Below the pieces are notes generated by a model. That model was not told the origin of the DNA. It saw nothing but the letters and a program-made list of their open reading frames with translations, and did not search any database. This document shows positions 11,161 to 21,332 of a stretch of 64,000 nt of DNA, piece after piece (within the stretch, counting starts at the first letter, position 1; each line of letters starts with the position of its first letter). The stretch is taken from NCBI GenBank assembly GCA_022385805.1, contig MU277701.1, positions 195,122 to 259,121 on the forward strand. The letters are read 5' to 3'. Position numbers and translations under genes: made by a program. This stretch comes from Pilatotrama ljubarskyi. Taxonomy: Eukaryota > Basidiomycota > Agaricomycetes > Polyporales > Polyporaceae.

Positions 11161-13765
11161 ACTGAGAACCCGGGAGAGGGCGAGCTGTACCTTTGTCGCG
11201 TCTGTGGGTCCGGCGCGAGCGCAGTAACGTAACGAGGGCAGATCTCGCCAGGAACCGCGGCCGGATAAGGCGCGGGAGACATTCCGGCGGTGACATCAGC
11301 AGATTGTCTTCGCGGCGAGCGTCCGATCCCGCAGCGCAAGTAGCTGCACAACGAGCTCGCCTTCTCAAAGGGCGGCTGAGAAGAAGTGGGCGGGTGTCCT
11401 GCCAGTGCCACCCTTGTGCACGTAGGTGCGTGGCCGTTTCTTGTCGCTCGTTTTCGAGTAATGCTCGGCTTCACACAGTCTTGATAATACAACGAACCTC
11501 CGAGTTGTTCCCTGCCTAGGCGTCTGCGGCACCGGTCTTCCCAGTCTGCCACACGAAGGCGTGCACACGCCTTCGGACGGAGCGCACAAGGAGCTGTGTG
11601 CCCCCCCCCCTCTTACGAGCTTTGAATACACGACACCGTACACCTTCTTCGCTCGGTACGGGTTGCCGATTGAGACGCTGCATCGTGTCCTCCGTCTCTT
11701 CATCTCGCTTGTTCAGACGTGTAACTCCCAGGTTGCGCTTCGGATGACCCAATAATTTCTGACACCGTCCGCTACCTCCTTGCACCGGGCTAAGCATGCA
11801 TGGATGCCCGCCTTTGGCATCATCAACCAGGCTAGAACCCCGGCCCTCGCCGTCATCGCGCTCCGCAAATAACGACCACACATGCCCACTACCGTAGCTG
11901 GCCTTCTCTCATGTACTGCATCCACAATATTAGCTCGATATGTGTATTGCTGCAGAGGCGCGACTGCGCGATCAGATCTGAGTAGTACTGTACCTCCCTC
12001 GCAATCCCGTTCTCTTCGCAGCCGGACTTTATCTCGCCCCGCAAGTACTGCATGTCGATACTAGTACGTAGCACTAGTACTAGTCCGTGCTACCCAGATA
12101 CATGACCCGCGCAGAACTCAGATCCCGTCCCTTTTTCATATAACCACGCTAATGGCGCGCCCGATCTTGATCCCAGCACTCGCCCGCGCCCTCGACGCCC
12201 CGCCCCCGGGCTGCACCTGCTCAAGCCAGTTAGCACCGCGCCCACGCAACCCGGCGAAGATGCTGCCAGTGCAGAAGCCGTGAGCCCCAGCCTCCGTCCC
12301 GCCAGTGGGCCTGAACAACGAGAACGCTCATCATTCTTGCTCCGTGCGGAAGGTGCACACCGGTTCCAGTGGACGAGCTCGGCCGCTGGCTCGGCCCCTG
12401 GTAGCCTGGCCAGCGACGCGGGCCGTGCACGCCCTCCGCCGACGCGCGCGCGACCGTGCGGCCACGGTGTCCCCGCACCATCACCCGTTGGCTCGTCGCG
12501 GAGTCGGGGCGTCGTGGCACGTCGTACCAGCTGCTCCTGCCGTCCTGCCGCACTGGACGGTATTGTAGTGCGTGACCTGGCGCGATCAGAAGCGGCTCTT
12601 CGAGAGGCGGCAGGTCTCCCATCCGGGTGCTGAATGCTCAGGAAGTAAGTATAGAGACGACAACACGCAGGAGGTGCAGCGGCGCCGCGGCGACGGTGGG
12701 CAAGGAGGGCGTTCTGTTGTGCCCGACTTGGGCATGCTCGCCCTCGGACGGTCTTGAGATGCGTACTCGTTACGTGACGCGGATTCGAGCGGACCCGCTG
12801 CATCGCATACTGCTCATGGCGTGCCACCCGCGTGTAGAGTAGGACGCGACATCGAGTCCGAAGTCCATGCCACCCGATCGTTTTTCGCGGACGCGCTTGC
12901 TAGGCCTGACGTGCACTGACACTGACACGCAGGGCTGGCGGGCAGAGGGCGGGCGCAACGCGACGCGAGCCAAGGAGCACGGCACAGCCTCCGGACGTAA
13001 CTCTCGTCCTGCGCGCACGCATGCCCCTCGAGGCGTGCCAGACAGAGATACGCGCACAGAGTGACAGACGCAGCCAGCTGGGGGGGGGGGTTCGAGTTCG
13101 AATTCGCAGACGTCTTGCGATAACGGCATCCAGGGCCCAGGAAGGCCTGCGCGTGCATCGACGTTCCTCCGGCCAACCCGGAAGATCAGGGCGTGCGTGA
13201 TCCTGTCTATCGCCCCCTCATGACACTGGACGGCGGTGCCCGGAGGGGCATGGTTCCTGTGTTCGCAATCGCACGAGCTGAGCGGACGTGTCGTGCTTGC
13301 AGAGTTGTAAGCAGATGCATCATGACAAGAAGAGGCTCACCCAGAACGTGCGTCTGAGTAATATCCCTTGAGCGTAAACCGGACCCGGCCACTGAGCGGT
13401 TGGGCCCGGCGTCCGAATGCCGCCGGACAGCGATCTGCTGAAGCTCACTTGCGTTCGTAGTATCCGATCACCAAGGCGCTGGAAGTCAGCTAGTCCGCCA
13501 TGCACGAAAACGAAGACGAGCAAGGACAGCTGCGTACAAAAATACACTGCACCGATGGGGTGCGTGAATGTAGAGAAGACGTCGTGAAGAGTAACGTACA
13601 GATGACTCTCATGCCATAATGATAGCGTCCTCGTCCTTCACATCCTTTCTCTCCCGTCCCCGCAGCGGGCGGGCGCATCCGCGGTGCGCCACAACCCCCG
13701 TTCTGCGTGTCTTCCGTCTCCTCGGAACCTTCAGGCCGCGAGGCAAGCGACTCGTAGGGAGGAGC
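11161..13765. other. Gene-poor stretch with homopolymers and a short inverted repeat
   Basis: Contains a run of ten C (11,601-11,610) and of eleven G (13,080-13,090). A 7-bp inverted repeat GTAGCAC/GTGCTAC (12,068-12,074 and 12,087-12,093) flanks the self-complementary core TAGTACTAGT. Open frames on the - strand at 12,090-12,827 lack start context, motifs or splice support. The right end (about 13,600-13,765) is the likely 3' flank of the TPX2-like gene. Confidence 0.45.
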
Positions 13766-16643
13766 TCAATTTCCGGTGCCCGCCTTGGACTTCTTTGGCG
13801 CGAACGCGTACCACTCCGGGACCTCGTTCGCCTTGGGCACGGCGCGCTTGCGGAGCTCCTTGATCTCCCGCTCCTCCTCGAGTTCCTGCTGCCTCCGCCG
13901 CTCCTCTCGTTGTCGCTCCAGTTCGGCTTCACGTGCGCGACGGGCCTCCTCGAATTTCTCGCGCTCACGGGCGCGCGCTTCTGTCGAAAGCTCAATTGGC
14001 AGGGGCACGACGGGCACGATCTCCGCCTTGCGTTGGGCCAACACGGACTGCTGCATGGCGTGGAGCGCCTTGAAGTCCGGAATCGGATGCGCAGCATGTG
14101 CCTTTGAACGTCTGAGCGATGCACCGTTACTGCTTCCGCCGCTGCCGCTGCTGCTGCCCGACTTCTCGAGCTCGACCCTGCGTCCTTCTATGCGTGTCGA
14201 GGTAGCAAACTGGAACTCTACCGGTCTCGTGGGCTTCGCGGAAGGTAAATTCAACGGCTAGAAGCACAATGTATTAGCAATAGTCCCACTCGGGCGCAGA
14301 GTCTAATTCAATGCATGATTAAATTCTGGTGGTCAGACGCGGCGAGTGAATGATCTCCGACGGTGTGCAACCATCATGAGAAGGCGGATGGGAGCAGACC
14401 CTCGATGCCAGATGGTACAAGCAACCAGCTGCGCGTGGCGGTGAGGCGAGCGCACAACAGCCCAACAATCCGCGGAAATATCCCAAAGAAATGCTGACGG
14501 AAATGCGAACGTACCGGTCTGTCAACGGTCGACGCTGGCCGACTGAATCCCTGTCCATCATGATGTACGAATGTCTGACGCTGCTCTGTTCTGGGAATGT
14601 TCTCCCTTTGGGAGTCGCTGGCGTCCCCTGATCTGCCGCCTTCGCTTATGGCGAGGAGTTGAGCACCGCTGTCGCCGTCGAGAACCTGGTCCCGCCCTGG
14701 ACCTTTCGTCTTCTTCGTCACATCAGCTTCCCCGCCAGGGCCGTGGCGCGACAGCGGGCGCAAATGGGTAAGTGCGGGTTTCTGCGGGTTGTCGGCCTTC
14801 GCCCGAAGATTTGCACCACTGGCACTTGCGGATACCGCGCGTCGGGCACGTCCGGCGCCGGCGGCCGACGCGGCCGCTGGAACGTTCCTCGCCCGCGAGG
14901 GCAGCAGCGCAGGCTTGCGAGACGCGCATTCCTTTGAGGCATTCGGTGCCGACTGCCCGGATGTGGTCTTGCTCCGTTTGCGCTGGTGTTCAGAGGGCTC
15001 AAACGCCGGCGATCCCGCACGCTTGATCGAATGATTCATGGGAGAGGGAGCGCAATTCGCCTCTGAGACCTGAGGTTCGGCTGCAGGCTGATGGAAAACA
15101 CTCTCGGGCGTCTCCCTTGCGCTAGGCGACCCTGGTGCTAGCGTGGCCGAGGGCTCTGCTCCACGATCTCTAGGTCTCCGCGGGGATAATTGAGAGAGAG
15201 ACAGGTAGCTCGGCTCAGCATCCCTCTCCTCAACGTGGTACGTGTCTGGCCCTGCATCGGAAGGGCAATCAAGAGCCATCGGCGCAGGAGCGGTAGCCTC
15301 AGGTACTGTAGCACTCGCGGCGCCACTCTCGACAGACGCCTCCCCATGGTGCTCCGGGCTGTAGATGTCGAGTACATTGTTCAGCACTCCCTGAAAGCAC
15401 GTCCATGATCATGAAGGCCTATTCAGTCCGCTCACCTCGCAGCATTGGCCATAAGCTGCCGCCCAAACGACATGAGCGTCTCGGCCAGGCCACCAGTCCC
15501 GATAGATTTGACGTTGGCGGGAACTGCAGGCCCGGCTGGCCGCGCGGCGCTCTCTATTCGCTGGATACTCGCGCTTGTTGTGGACGTGACTTCACGTTGG
15601 CCCTGTAGCGGTCGACGCCGCACCCCAGGTACGGGTTTGCTGCCCGCATTCGAAACCTTACGTGCCAAGGACGCAGTCAATGGTTTGAGTTTGGCAGGTT
15701 TAGTGACCGCTGCAGCGGGTGTCGCCTAAGCAGCCAATAGCGGAGATGATGAACGATAGTTCAGACATATGCATATACTAGGCAATTTACGTACCCTCTT
15801 TCGCTTCGCTTTGTCGCCGCCGGCAACTTTCTTCTGCCTTTCTGTGAGCTTATTGCGAGGAAGTTCCTTGACTTTACCCTTATCGGCAGGTTGTTCGACA
15901 GGAGATTGGTCGCCTTTGAGCGCAGATACAGGTACGGGCTGTGATGTGGTCGCCGCTGTATCAATCGTACAAGAAGCTGTAACGGCCGTAATTCCTTCCA
16001 ATCGTTCTATCGTGCTCGTGTCATTGGCCGGAACAGAATCGAAGGACTGGGGAATAGACGATCGCCGAGGTGGCTCTCTGGGCGAGACGCTGGGGGAAGG
16101 TCGTATGCGCTTTGAAGGGCCGGGGGTAAGCTGACTCAGAGTCAACGGGCTGCTTGTACGTGGCACAAAACATTCTAGCGTAGCACCCTGCTCTTCGAGG
16201 AAAGGAGCATCGTCCACCGCCATTAGCAGATCCTCGCCATCGGCTGGGGGAGGAGGGATTTGGAATGAGGGGTCTTGATTACGGAAGGGCGAGAGATCCT
16301 CGGAGAGCGCCGTAGAGAGCTCATTCGCAACGACGGCCCTGTAAGGAGTAGCGACCCCGGGACGTGGGCGAAGAGATGATCGTAGGGGTGCTGCGCGCAT
16401 CGGCTTCGAGCGGGGCGTGAGCTCTGCCAGGGTTAATGGGGGTTGTACTGCGGGTATTGACGGTGGCGCAGGAGTGCTTAGTGTGTCGTTCACACCGTTG
16501 AGAAAATCCATGGTATCATCGGCGAGTAGGAGGTCATCGGCATTGCTAGTGGCACGGGGTATCTGGAAGGAAGCATCGGAGAAGTTCCCGACTGCAGAGG
16601 CATCAGACAAGTCTGGGATATGGCGGAGGCTGATTTCGCCCAT
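13766..16643 (-). CDS. TPX2-like spindle assembly factor
   Basis: Likely microtubule nucleation and spindle-assembly protein. Exons on the - strand: about 16,643-15,795 (start ATG 16,643, residues MGEISLRHIPDLSD), about 15,725-15,430, about 15,390-14,517 and 14,263-13,766. Most of the protein is disordered, rich in S/P/T with basic patches. The last exon carries the family signature: EFQFATSTRIEGRR, then IPDFKALHA, then a charged helix (STEARAREREKFEEARR, EEEREIKELRKRAV) ending in KANEVPEWYAF. These match the TPX2 C-terminal and importin-binding motifs of animal and plant TPX2. The frame is open to 16,697 but lacks an ATG there, so 16,643 is preferred; an upstream exon cannot be excluded. The last intron (about 250 nt) is long for this genome and might hide another exon. 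TPX2 binds microtubules and Aurora A in animals; that role here is inference. Confidence 0.8.
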
Positions 16644-16948
16644 ATTTATGTCTGTTCGAAGGTCAGTATTCCACTTTCTGCGATCCAAGGCGGCCAAAGC
16701 TGAGATGAACGCACAGTCGGAACCGGGCCTATCCCGTGATGAGGGTTGGCCGATATGTCCTGAGATGGATTGCGTCGGTTGTTACGCTGTCCTGATGCGC
16801 TGTGTGGTGGATGTTGTATGGTCCGGAGGACGACACGAGTAACGGAGGAGTCCGAGGAGGTAGGAGAAGCCAGACAGGCGAGAGCGTCAAGAGCAAGACG
16901 CGAGTAGCCACCATCAACCACGACGCGACTGCCAACCGTGCGAAGCAG

Positions 16949-16967
16949 ACGCGTCCGCAGTCACGTG
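16949..16967 (-). promoter_or_regulatory. CACGTG-N7-ACGCGT element upstream of the TPX2-like gene
   Basis: Read on the - strand, CACGTG (16,967-16,962) is followed after 7 bp by ACGCGT (16,954-16,949), about 305 bp before the ATG at 16,643. ACGCGT is the MluI cell-cycle box bound by MBF-type factors in other fungi, and CACGTG is a bHLH-type E-box. The same order and gap recur upstream of the coiled-coil gene at 55,914. Function is inferred from the motifs only. Confidence 0.4.
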
Positions 16968-18294
16968 ACCCCGCTCCCCCAGTGTCCATCTCTGCCGCTG
17001 CGTTTCTGAGTCTCCAACTCCTTCTTGTCCCTCTCCTGCACGCGGAAGATACTTACGAGCCATCCTTGAAGTCTCCAGACGTTGGGGTTGCGCATACAAA
17101 AGTAGGCTGTTATGTCACTACATGTCGAATGTGTGAACTAGCTGAGTTGAACAAGTCACCGTGAGGTCGGTACTGTACCACGATAACTTACAACGCTCCG
17201 GTTTCAGGCTCGCGACGAGTACCATGATCCTTTCGTTTTTGGACTCGCAGCAGACTACGCAGATACTCCTTTCATCTCGATAGGATGGGTTGCTCCAGCG
17301 TCCATGAAGGGTAGCCGGAACCACTGCATTCAGCGATCGTCAAAAGACGCAGATCTCTGCACTACTAGCGTAGAGTGCAGCTGTTGAGGTCACCCCCTCC
17401 CGCCGAAGACCTCCTTCTCCGAATCAGACTCACCTCAAGCTGACCTTCTGGGAGCGATGGACACGTACGACAGGTACGTGTGGCCACACGGTCCACGGAG
17501 CGCCAACGCCCTCTCTCTCCGACGTCCACGAGTCGCCGATCGCTGACTTTCTCCTTCAAGGGGTGGAATCGTCTTCCCGGTCTCGAATGGAGCACATACT
17601 GACTGAAGGAAGCTTTCGCCACAGTTCTAGTGCGCACGAAGCTGCATCATGTATTGCTGCCTCGGAGGCCTCGGTACGTAGGTCGAGCATCTGTGTCCCC
17701 ACGATGCTGACCCCTACTCCACGAGATGCTTTGCCAAGGGCGGCACGCCCAGCACGCAGCATGAGAAAGGCGTTCTCGAGCAGCACGCCCCTCGAGCATA
17801 CAATACGAGCGAAGCTCTGGTGCCGATCGAGACTTCCGACGAGACGCCAAAGGCCGTCTCGAGACTCGACCGTACGGGTCCCAGGACGAGACGCGTTGTC
17901 GACGTCATGAGGTTCTTCATAGGTGGCGCGTTGTTCCTGTGCATCGGCCATCGATGTTCCGGTACAAGTAGCTTGAGACGCAAGGCAATAATGGGCGCCT
18001 TGAAACTGGAGGTTCACTCATGATCTCGGTGATGTTCAGCGCCTCAAGGGCGCCCGACTACTTCTCATCAATGCTAAGTCGAACACCAACACGCGTCCCG
18101 TGGACACTCAGCTGGAGTCCGCGAATTCCTCAGTCGGTACGCCGGAGGGTCGTCGCATGTCCTACCACCCACAGGTTTCAGCATAATCATATCGAACTTC
18201 GAGATTTGGCCACAAATGGCATGGCGGTCGTTCGCGAGCAGTTTGAATACCGAACGGAACAAATTGTAACAGATCGATCGCAATCGCACGCCAA
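16968..18294. other. Intergenic stretch between the TPX2-like and Syo1 genes
   Basis: About 1.3 kb with one weak open frame (17,556-17,951, described separately). A short - strand sequence at about 17,050-17,065, ATGGCTC followed by GTAAGT, looks like a tiny first exon with a donor site. No downstream exon could be matched to it, so it may be part of a 5' leader of the TPX2-like gene. Confidence 0.35.
17556..17951 (-). CDS. Possible small protein, unrecognised
   Basis: Uninterrupted frame of 131 residues from ATG 17,951 (MADAQEQRATYEEPHD) to the stop at 17,556. The composition is balanced rather than low-complexity, with a segment LRTEASEAAIHDAASCALEL that could form a helix. No domain or family is recognised, and there is no splice or neighbour support. 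It lies between two - strand genes. It may be real or chance; an RNA-seq track would settle it. Confidence 0.22.
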   Translation of the reverse strand: MADAQEQRATYEEPHDVDNASRPGTRTVESRDGLWRLVGSLDRHQSFARIVCSRGVLLENAFLMLRAGRAALGKASRGVGVSIVGTQMLDLRTEASEAAIHDAASCALELWRKLPSVSMCSIRDREDDSTP

Positions 18295-20875
18295 TCAGAG
18301 CCGGAGGTCTCTCCGGTACTGAATGAATGCCACAAGGTTGTCCCGTACCTCCTCCCCGCGCAGTCTCAGCTCCCGCTCCTTCTTCCTGTCGATACTGCGG
18401 ACCACTTTGCGCACGCCCTCGACGCTCTGCACAAGCGTATCGAGGTAGCGGCCTTGCCGGAAGTTCACGTCGTACGGCAGGGTCTCGTCAGAGTAGATGT
18501 CGATAAGCGCGGATACGGCTTGCAGCAGGGGCTCGGTGTGCGTCGGCGGGTTCGCGTTTGGTGGTAGCAACGACAAGAAATATGCAGAGATTATCTGATT
18601 AAGCGTATGATGAGTAAGGATGGTCCCGTGTCCGACATTGCAGTGAAGACGTAAAGAACATACCCGGTTCGCGTCCACCGACTCCGGATGCTGAGCAAGG
18701 CATTCAAGCGTTCCAATGGTCTTCACCTTCACCTGCGGGTCTTGTGCGGCATTGCAGAACTGAATGAGCACCTGGACCTGCTCCTCTGTCGGGACGAGCG
18801 CGCCCTTGAACAGGTTTCCTACGCCCCAGAGCACGCCCACACCGATGTCCCACACTTCGCGGCGCCGCTCCTGGCCCGCTCCCGAGATCTCCGTGCCCAC
18901 CAGACGGAGCGCGCCCCAGACAGCATCGAATACCGCGCGGCCGTTCGCGGGGTCGAGACCAAGGCTGGATGGCTGGCCGCGCGTGGACGTCGTCATGGAA
19001 AGGAAAATGTTATTCAGGCACTCGAGAGCGCTGATGTGAATAGCACTGAGCGCCGAAGTTGTCGGCGGATGGGGCGACGGTGCGCCGAGAGGAGGGAACG
19101 AGAGCGTGGTGGGATGCACGAATTTCAGAAGCGGCGCAACGAGTGTGGTGAAGAATGCCGGCGGCTGCGGCGCTTCCTGGCCCGAAGCGTCCTCAACCGC
19201 CATATCGATGTCCCCGGCGTCCTCCATACCCTCATCGTCCTCGTCTAATGTGCCACATCGTGTGCGGTCAGCGTTGAAAATGAAGAGCTTGATGGGTCGC
19301 GAACCACCTTCGTTGCCATCCTGGCTATCGGCGCCGGGCGCACCACTGAAAATCTCGGGGTCGGGAAGCGTCGCGCACATGCCGGTAAGAATCTCTAGAG
19401 CGAGCTGGACCGTGCGCAGCCGCGTCTCCAGCCGTTCGAGCTCCAATTCAGAGGGTGTTTTGTGATCCGACTTCGGCGTGTGCTTGAGAGACAAGCTCTC
19501 GAGCTGCGGTATTGACTCCTGTGCAGACATGTCAGAGAGGACGTAAGTAGCGGCGAGAACAGTCATACCTGTTGGTCAATTGCTTGCTCAGCCGCCTGGG
19601 TAAGCTCCTGCAAGTCCGTTGACGACAGCACCGGCTCAAGAGTCGGCAGAACTACATCACGGTCTAGGTCTACCGTGGCAGCAATAGAAGGAGGCGGTAT
19701 AGGGGAGATGTTCCTCAGTATACCTGTGAGGTGCCGTGAGTGAAAGATGGCGACGTAAGCGACGCAGAGACATACCACAGGTAAGGACCCGGAAAGCGAT
19801 GGTTCGGACATCAGACGTATCCTTGTCCTTGCCGTTGGCCTTCGGAGCTGCGTCTTCCGGCCTCACGATGGCGAGGAGACACGCGGTATACTCTGCATTA
19901 GACCTCACTTCGTCGATGATGGGAGGGTTCTCATCCGTCAGGACGTACAGACATTGAGCTATTTCCATAGAGATGATGTGAGTTCTCGTACTTGTGGCCC
20001 TGGAAGCGCAAGTCGTACCTGCAGAAGTTACGGTCGACAAGGGGAGTTTGTCCCTCGCTGCTAGGAAGGACATCAAGAATGGCACAAGCGATATTTCGTT
20101 GATGGCATTCAACGCCTTGTTCGATGTCTCTCTGATCTATGTCAGTTCAAGGGACGCGTCGCAAGGTAGTGTAGCAACGAAGAACTTACGAGAGGCACCA
20201 TAATATCGTGATCACATTGTCTGCAAACTCGTATACAAGTTTTTGAGCATTTTCCGGGGAATCTTTTGGTGACGTCAGGAATTGGGAGAGGGTTGCAGAT
20301 ATCTATATTTGCGATTTCACGTTTGAGTAGTTAGTATGTCAGGCATGTTGCGGAGACATACCTTAGGTATAAACGGCTTGAGAGGCGCGAGGATGTTCTT
20401 GTTGAACATCTCGGCACAGATGTCGAATCCGCCGTCGATACATAGGTTACTACATGACGGACATGAGGCTTCGCGCGCACCGAGCAATCTCATACATACT
20501 CACCGCAGTGAGCCTGCAGCCTCTATTACGACCTCCTCTTCGCTGTCTGATAGGCGCGTGATCAATTGACCGACAATGTTCTTGCCTTGGAGCAGTCGCC
20601 GGGTGGAGGGGTCGTTCTGGATGAGGTTGGAAACGGCTACGCAGGCCCACTTGCGTTCTGCCGGGTCGACGCTCTCCATCTAGAAGACAGTACAGATGAA
20701 TAACCGTACGACCGTCGATCTAGCCTTGAACTCTCACCTTTTGAATGATAGGTAGGATTGCTTCGGTTTTCGAAGACGAAGCGGACGCAGATGCAAGCCC
20801 CTTGGGAAGATGGGAGTCTGGCACTCGCACGGGATTATGCCTGCGCATTTGGCGTTTCTTCTGTGACTTGCCCAT
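18295..20875 (-). CDS. SYO1: Syo1/HEATR3-type ribosomal protein import chaperone
   Basis: ARM/HEAT-repeat adaptor that in yeast and Chaetomium binds Rpl5 and Rpl11 together and carries them to the nucleus for 5S RNP assembly. The start is clear: ATG 20,875 gives MGKSQKKRQMRRHNPVRVPD, the basic NLS-like N-terminus typical of the Syo1/HEATR3 family. Several introns of about 50-70 nt follow. The last large exons encode helical repeats (SALSAIHISALECLNNIFLS, VKVKTIGTLECLAQHPESVD) separated by an acidic segment (LDEDDEGMEDAGDIDMAVED), corresponding to the acidic loop of Syo1. The C-terminus ends FIQYRRDLRL with TGA at 18,295-18,297. Estimated length is about 700 residues, as in the family. The gene is transcribed away from FIP1. 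Confidence 0.85.
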
Positions 20876-20958
20876 CGTTGTATGGCAATAAGTGTGATGG
20901 ATCTAGTGAGTTCTTTTCGTCGGTTCGTGATATGCCCGAGAGCCCAGCGTGAGCGTGG

Positions 20959-21312
20959 TTATTTCGTGGCGGTGAGGTATCGTCTATCTATCGAGTTTGC
21001 GTCCGAGAATATGAAGTCGTCCAAGAAAGCCCCGTCAGTGGTGAGGAAGGTGTCTCTTGCTAGCCCAGAGTGCTGAGCTCGAACAGAGCGTGGTATGCGT
21101 GCACCCGCAAGACGGAGGATGGCTGAAATTTCTGTGATCGGCGTCACGTGGGCTGCGGGCAAAGGTGTCAGTGGCAAGCGCCCGAGCGGCGACGGACCAC
21201 GGTTCTTGTTCGCCAACTCTCTCCGTGTCCGTTGTCCGTCTGAGAGCACATCTTCCACTGCAGCTTGTGTCGGGCTAACAAACGTGTGTATGGTTTCTGC
21301 ATAGGGAGTCAT
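20959..21312 (-). CDS. Small unrecognised protein in the Syo1-FIP1 divergent region
   Basis: A single open frame of 117 residues, ATG 21,312 (MTPYAETIHTFVSPTQAAVED) to TAG-type stop at 20,959. The composition looks like a folded protein: a mixed central part (PLTPLPAAHVTPITEISAIL) and an acidic-aromatic segment (DGAFLDDFIFSDAN). I do not recognise a family. Its ATG lies only 5 to 20 bp from the possible FIP1 start codons on the other strand, so the two transcripts would have to overlap or use the same nucleosome-free region. It could be a real micro-gene, part of an upstream leader of the Syo1 transcript, or chance. Confidence 0.35.
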   Translation of the reverse strand: MTPYAETIHTFVSPTQAAVEDVLSDGQRTRRELANKNRGPSPLGRLPLTPLPAAHVTPITEISAILRLAGARIPRSVRAQHSGLARDTFLTTDGAFLDDFIFSDANSIDRRYLTATK

Positions 21313-21332
21313 TACTTATGCCTGTATGCAGC

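Noticed and set aside
10128..11165. 345-residue open frame on the + strand
   Set aside because: No motif, Arg/Ser/Pro-rich and without splice or start support; competing frames of similar length overlap it.
12090..12827. 245-residue open frame on the - strand
   Set aside because: Ala/Arg/Pro-rich, no domain; an overlapping frame at 12,230-12,622 looks equally plausible, so neither is supported.
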